A stretch of 64,000 nt of DNA from DASYDU01 sp050248495 (GTDB lineage: Bacteria > Planctomycetota > Planctomycetia > Pirellulales > Lacipirellulaceae): contig JBFWSG010000008.1 in NCBI GenBank assembly GCA_050248495.1, positions 62,001 to 126,000 of the forward strand. Reading direction: 5' to 3'. Numbering within the stretch: position 1 is the first letter of the stretch; every line of letters begins with the position of its first letter. Below, piece after piece: positions 63,714 through 64,000 of this stretch. Both the position numbers and the translations under genes were made by a program. The notes below the pieces were generated by a model. That model saw only the letters and a program-made list of their open reading frames with translations. It was not told the DNA's origin and ran no database searches.

Positions 63714-64000
63714 ATGCGATTTTCGCGGCTGACCGACCTGTTGTGCATCCTCGCGGTTTCGTTTGCAACCAGCTCACTACAAGCAGCCAAGCCCGCTACG
63801 AGTGACGGCGGGCTCGCGTCGGCGCGGCCAAAGCTGGCGCTAATAATCTCTGAATTCGAGTACAAAACGTACGAAACGCTGCCGGCCTTCGCTAAAGCGA
63901 ATTTCAGCAACGATTTTGAGATTGTTGCGACCACGAATTCTGACGAGCAACGACAGGAACTTCCGGAAATCAACATCCTGCGGGACGCCGACGTGGCGAT
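63714..64000 (+). CDS. ThuA-domain protein (partial, N-terminus only)
   Basis: About 95 residues are visible before the window ends. A signal peptide (LLCILAVSFATSSLQAA) precedes LALIISEFEYKTYETLPAFA, NFSNDFEIVATTNSDEQRQE and INILRDADVAI, the start of the ThuA/trehalose-utilisation fold (class I glutamine-amidotransferase-like) as found in many exported planctomycete proteins. GGAG lies 8 nt before ATG 63714, which decides the start. The gene is divergent from the transglutaminase-like gene with a 294-bp spacer. Function of the family is not established. Confidence 0.72.
   Translation, partial: MRFSRLTDLLCILAVSFATSSLQAAKPATSDGGLASARPKLALIISEFEYKTYETLPAFAKANFSNDFEIVATTNSDEQRQELPEINILRDADVA

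Overview
The window is about 62-63% G+C and reads as a chromosomal segment of a planctomycete (Planctomycetota, most likely order Pirellulales). The grounds are lineage-typical families: three sets of planctomycete-type cytochrome c / DUF1549 / DUF1553 proteins with DUF1501, pre-peptidase (PPC), WD40 or CehA-like partners; a DUF1559 pseudopilin with an H-X9-DG tail; PEP-CTERM proteins, one with a dockerin-like repeat; a formylglycine sulfatase; two XylR-type AraC regulators; a Tat-exported Gfo/Idh/MocA oxidoreductase; and a ThuA-domain protein. I see no rRNA, tRNA, CRISPR array, insertion sequence or phage gene.

Layout. 1-5.5 kb (minus): end of a succinate dehydrogenase operon (sdhC), a TPR lipid-exported or periplasmic protein, a PL10 pectate lyase and pabB. 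5.7-12.9 kb (plus): HrpB helicase and a two-gene DUF1549/DUF1553 + DUF1501 set. 13.0-15.1 kb (minus): ethanolamine ammonia-lyase eutBC. 15.5-18.2 kb (plus): esterase, Dps, zinc alcohol dehydrogenase. 18.6-27.0 kb (plus): four-gene operon DUF1501, PPC protein, Big2/DUF1549/DUF1553 protein, cytochrome-WD40-coiled-coil protein, with ATGA overlaps.

27.1-38.4 kb is an L-fucose utilisation locus. A six-gene minus-strand operon (SDR, L-fuconate dehydratase, sodium/solute symporter, sugar-binding protein, second SDR, GH97 glycosidase) is divergent from a FadR-type GntR regulator, a GH29 alpha-L-fucosidase and a XylR-type regulator. The divergent spacer carries matched 11-bp palindromes over both predicted promoters.

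38.8-43.8 kb (plus): a surface cassette with two paralogous PEP-CTERM proteins flanking an SGNH hydrolase with a discoidin-like domain, then a DUF1559 pseudopilin and a lipoprotein. 43.9-50.2 kb (minus): allophanate hydrolase, a NitT/TauT-type ABC transporter and a sulfatase, preceded by a consensus-quality sigma-54 promoter. 50.3-55.9 kb (minus): CehA-like metallohydrolase and a cytochrome/DUF1549/LamG/DUF1553 protein. 56.1-62.1 kb: an enolase-superfamily enzyme divergent from a second XylR-type regulator, then a Gfo/Idh/MocA oxidoreductase and a nitrilase-family amidohydrolase. 62.1-64 kb: a membrane-anchored protein with a seemingly dead transglutaminase-like domain, and the start of a ThuA-domain protein.

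The window suggests a heterotroph living on complex, probably algal, polysaccharide: fucosidase, GH97, pectate lyase and sulfatase release sugars; the fucose operon oxidises L-fucose; a separately controlled nitrogen operon serves allophanate. All functional calls come from sequence reading without database searches.
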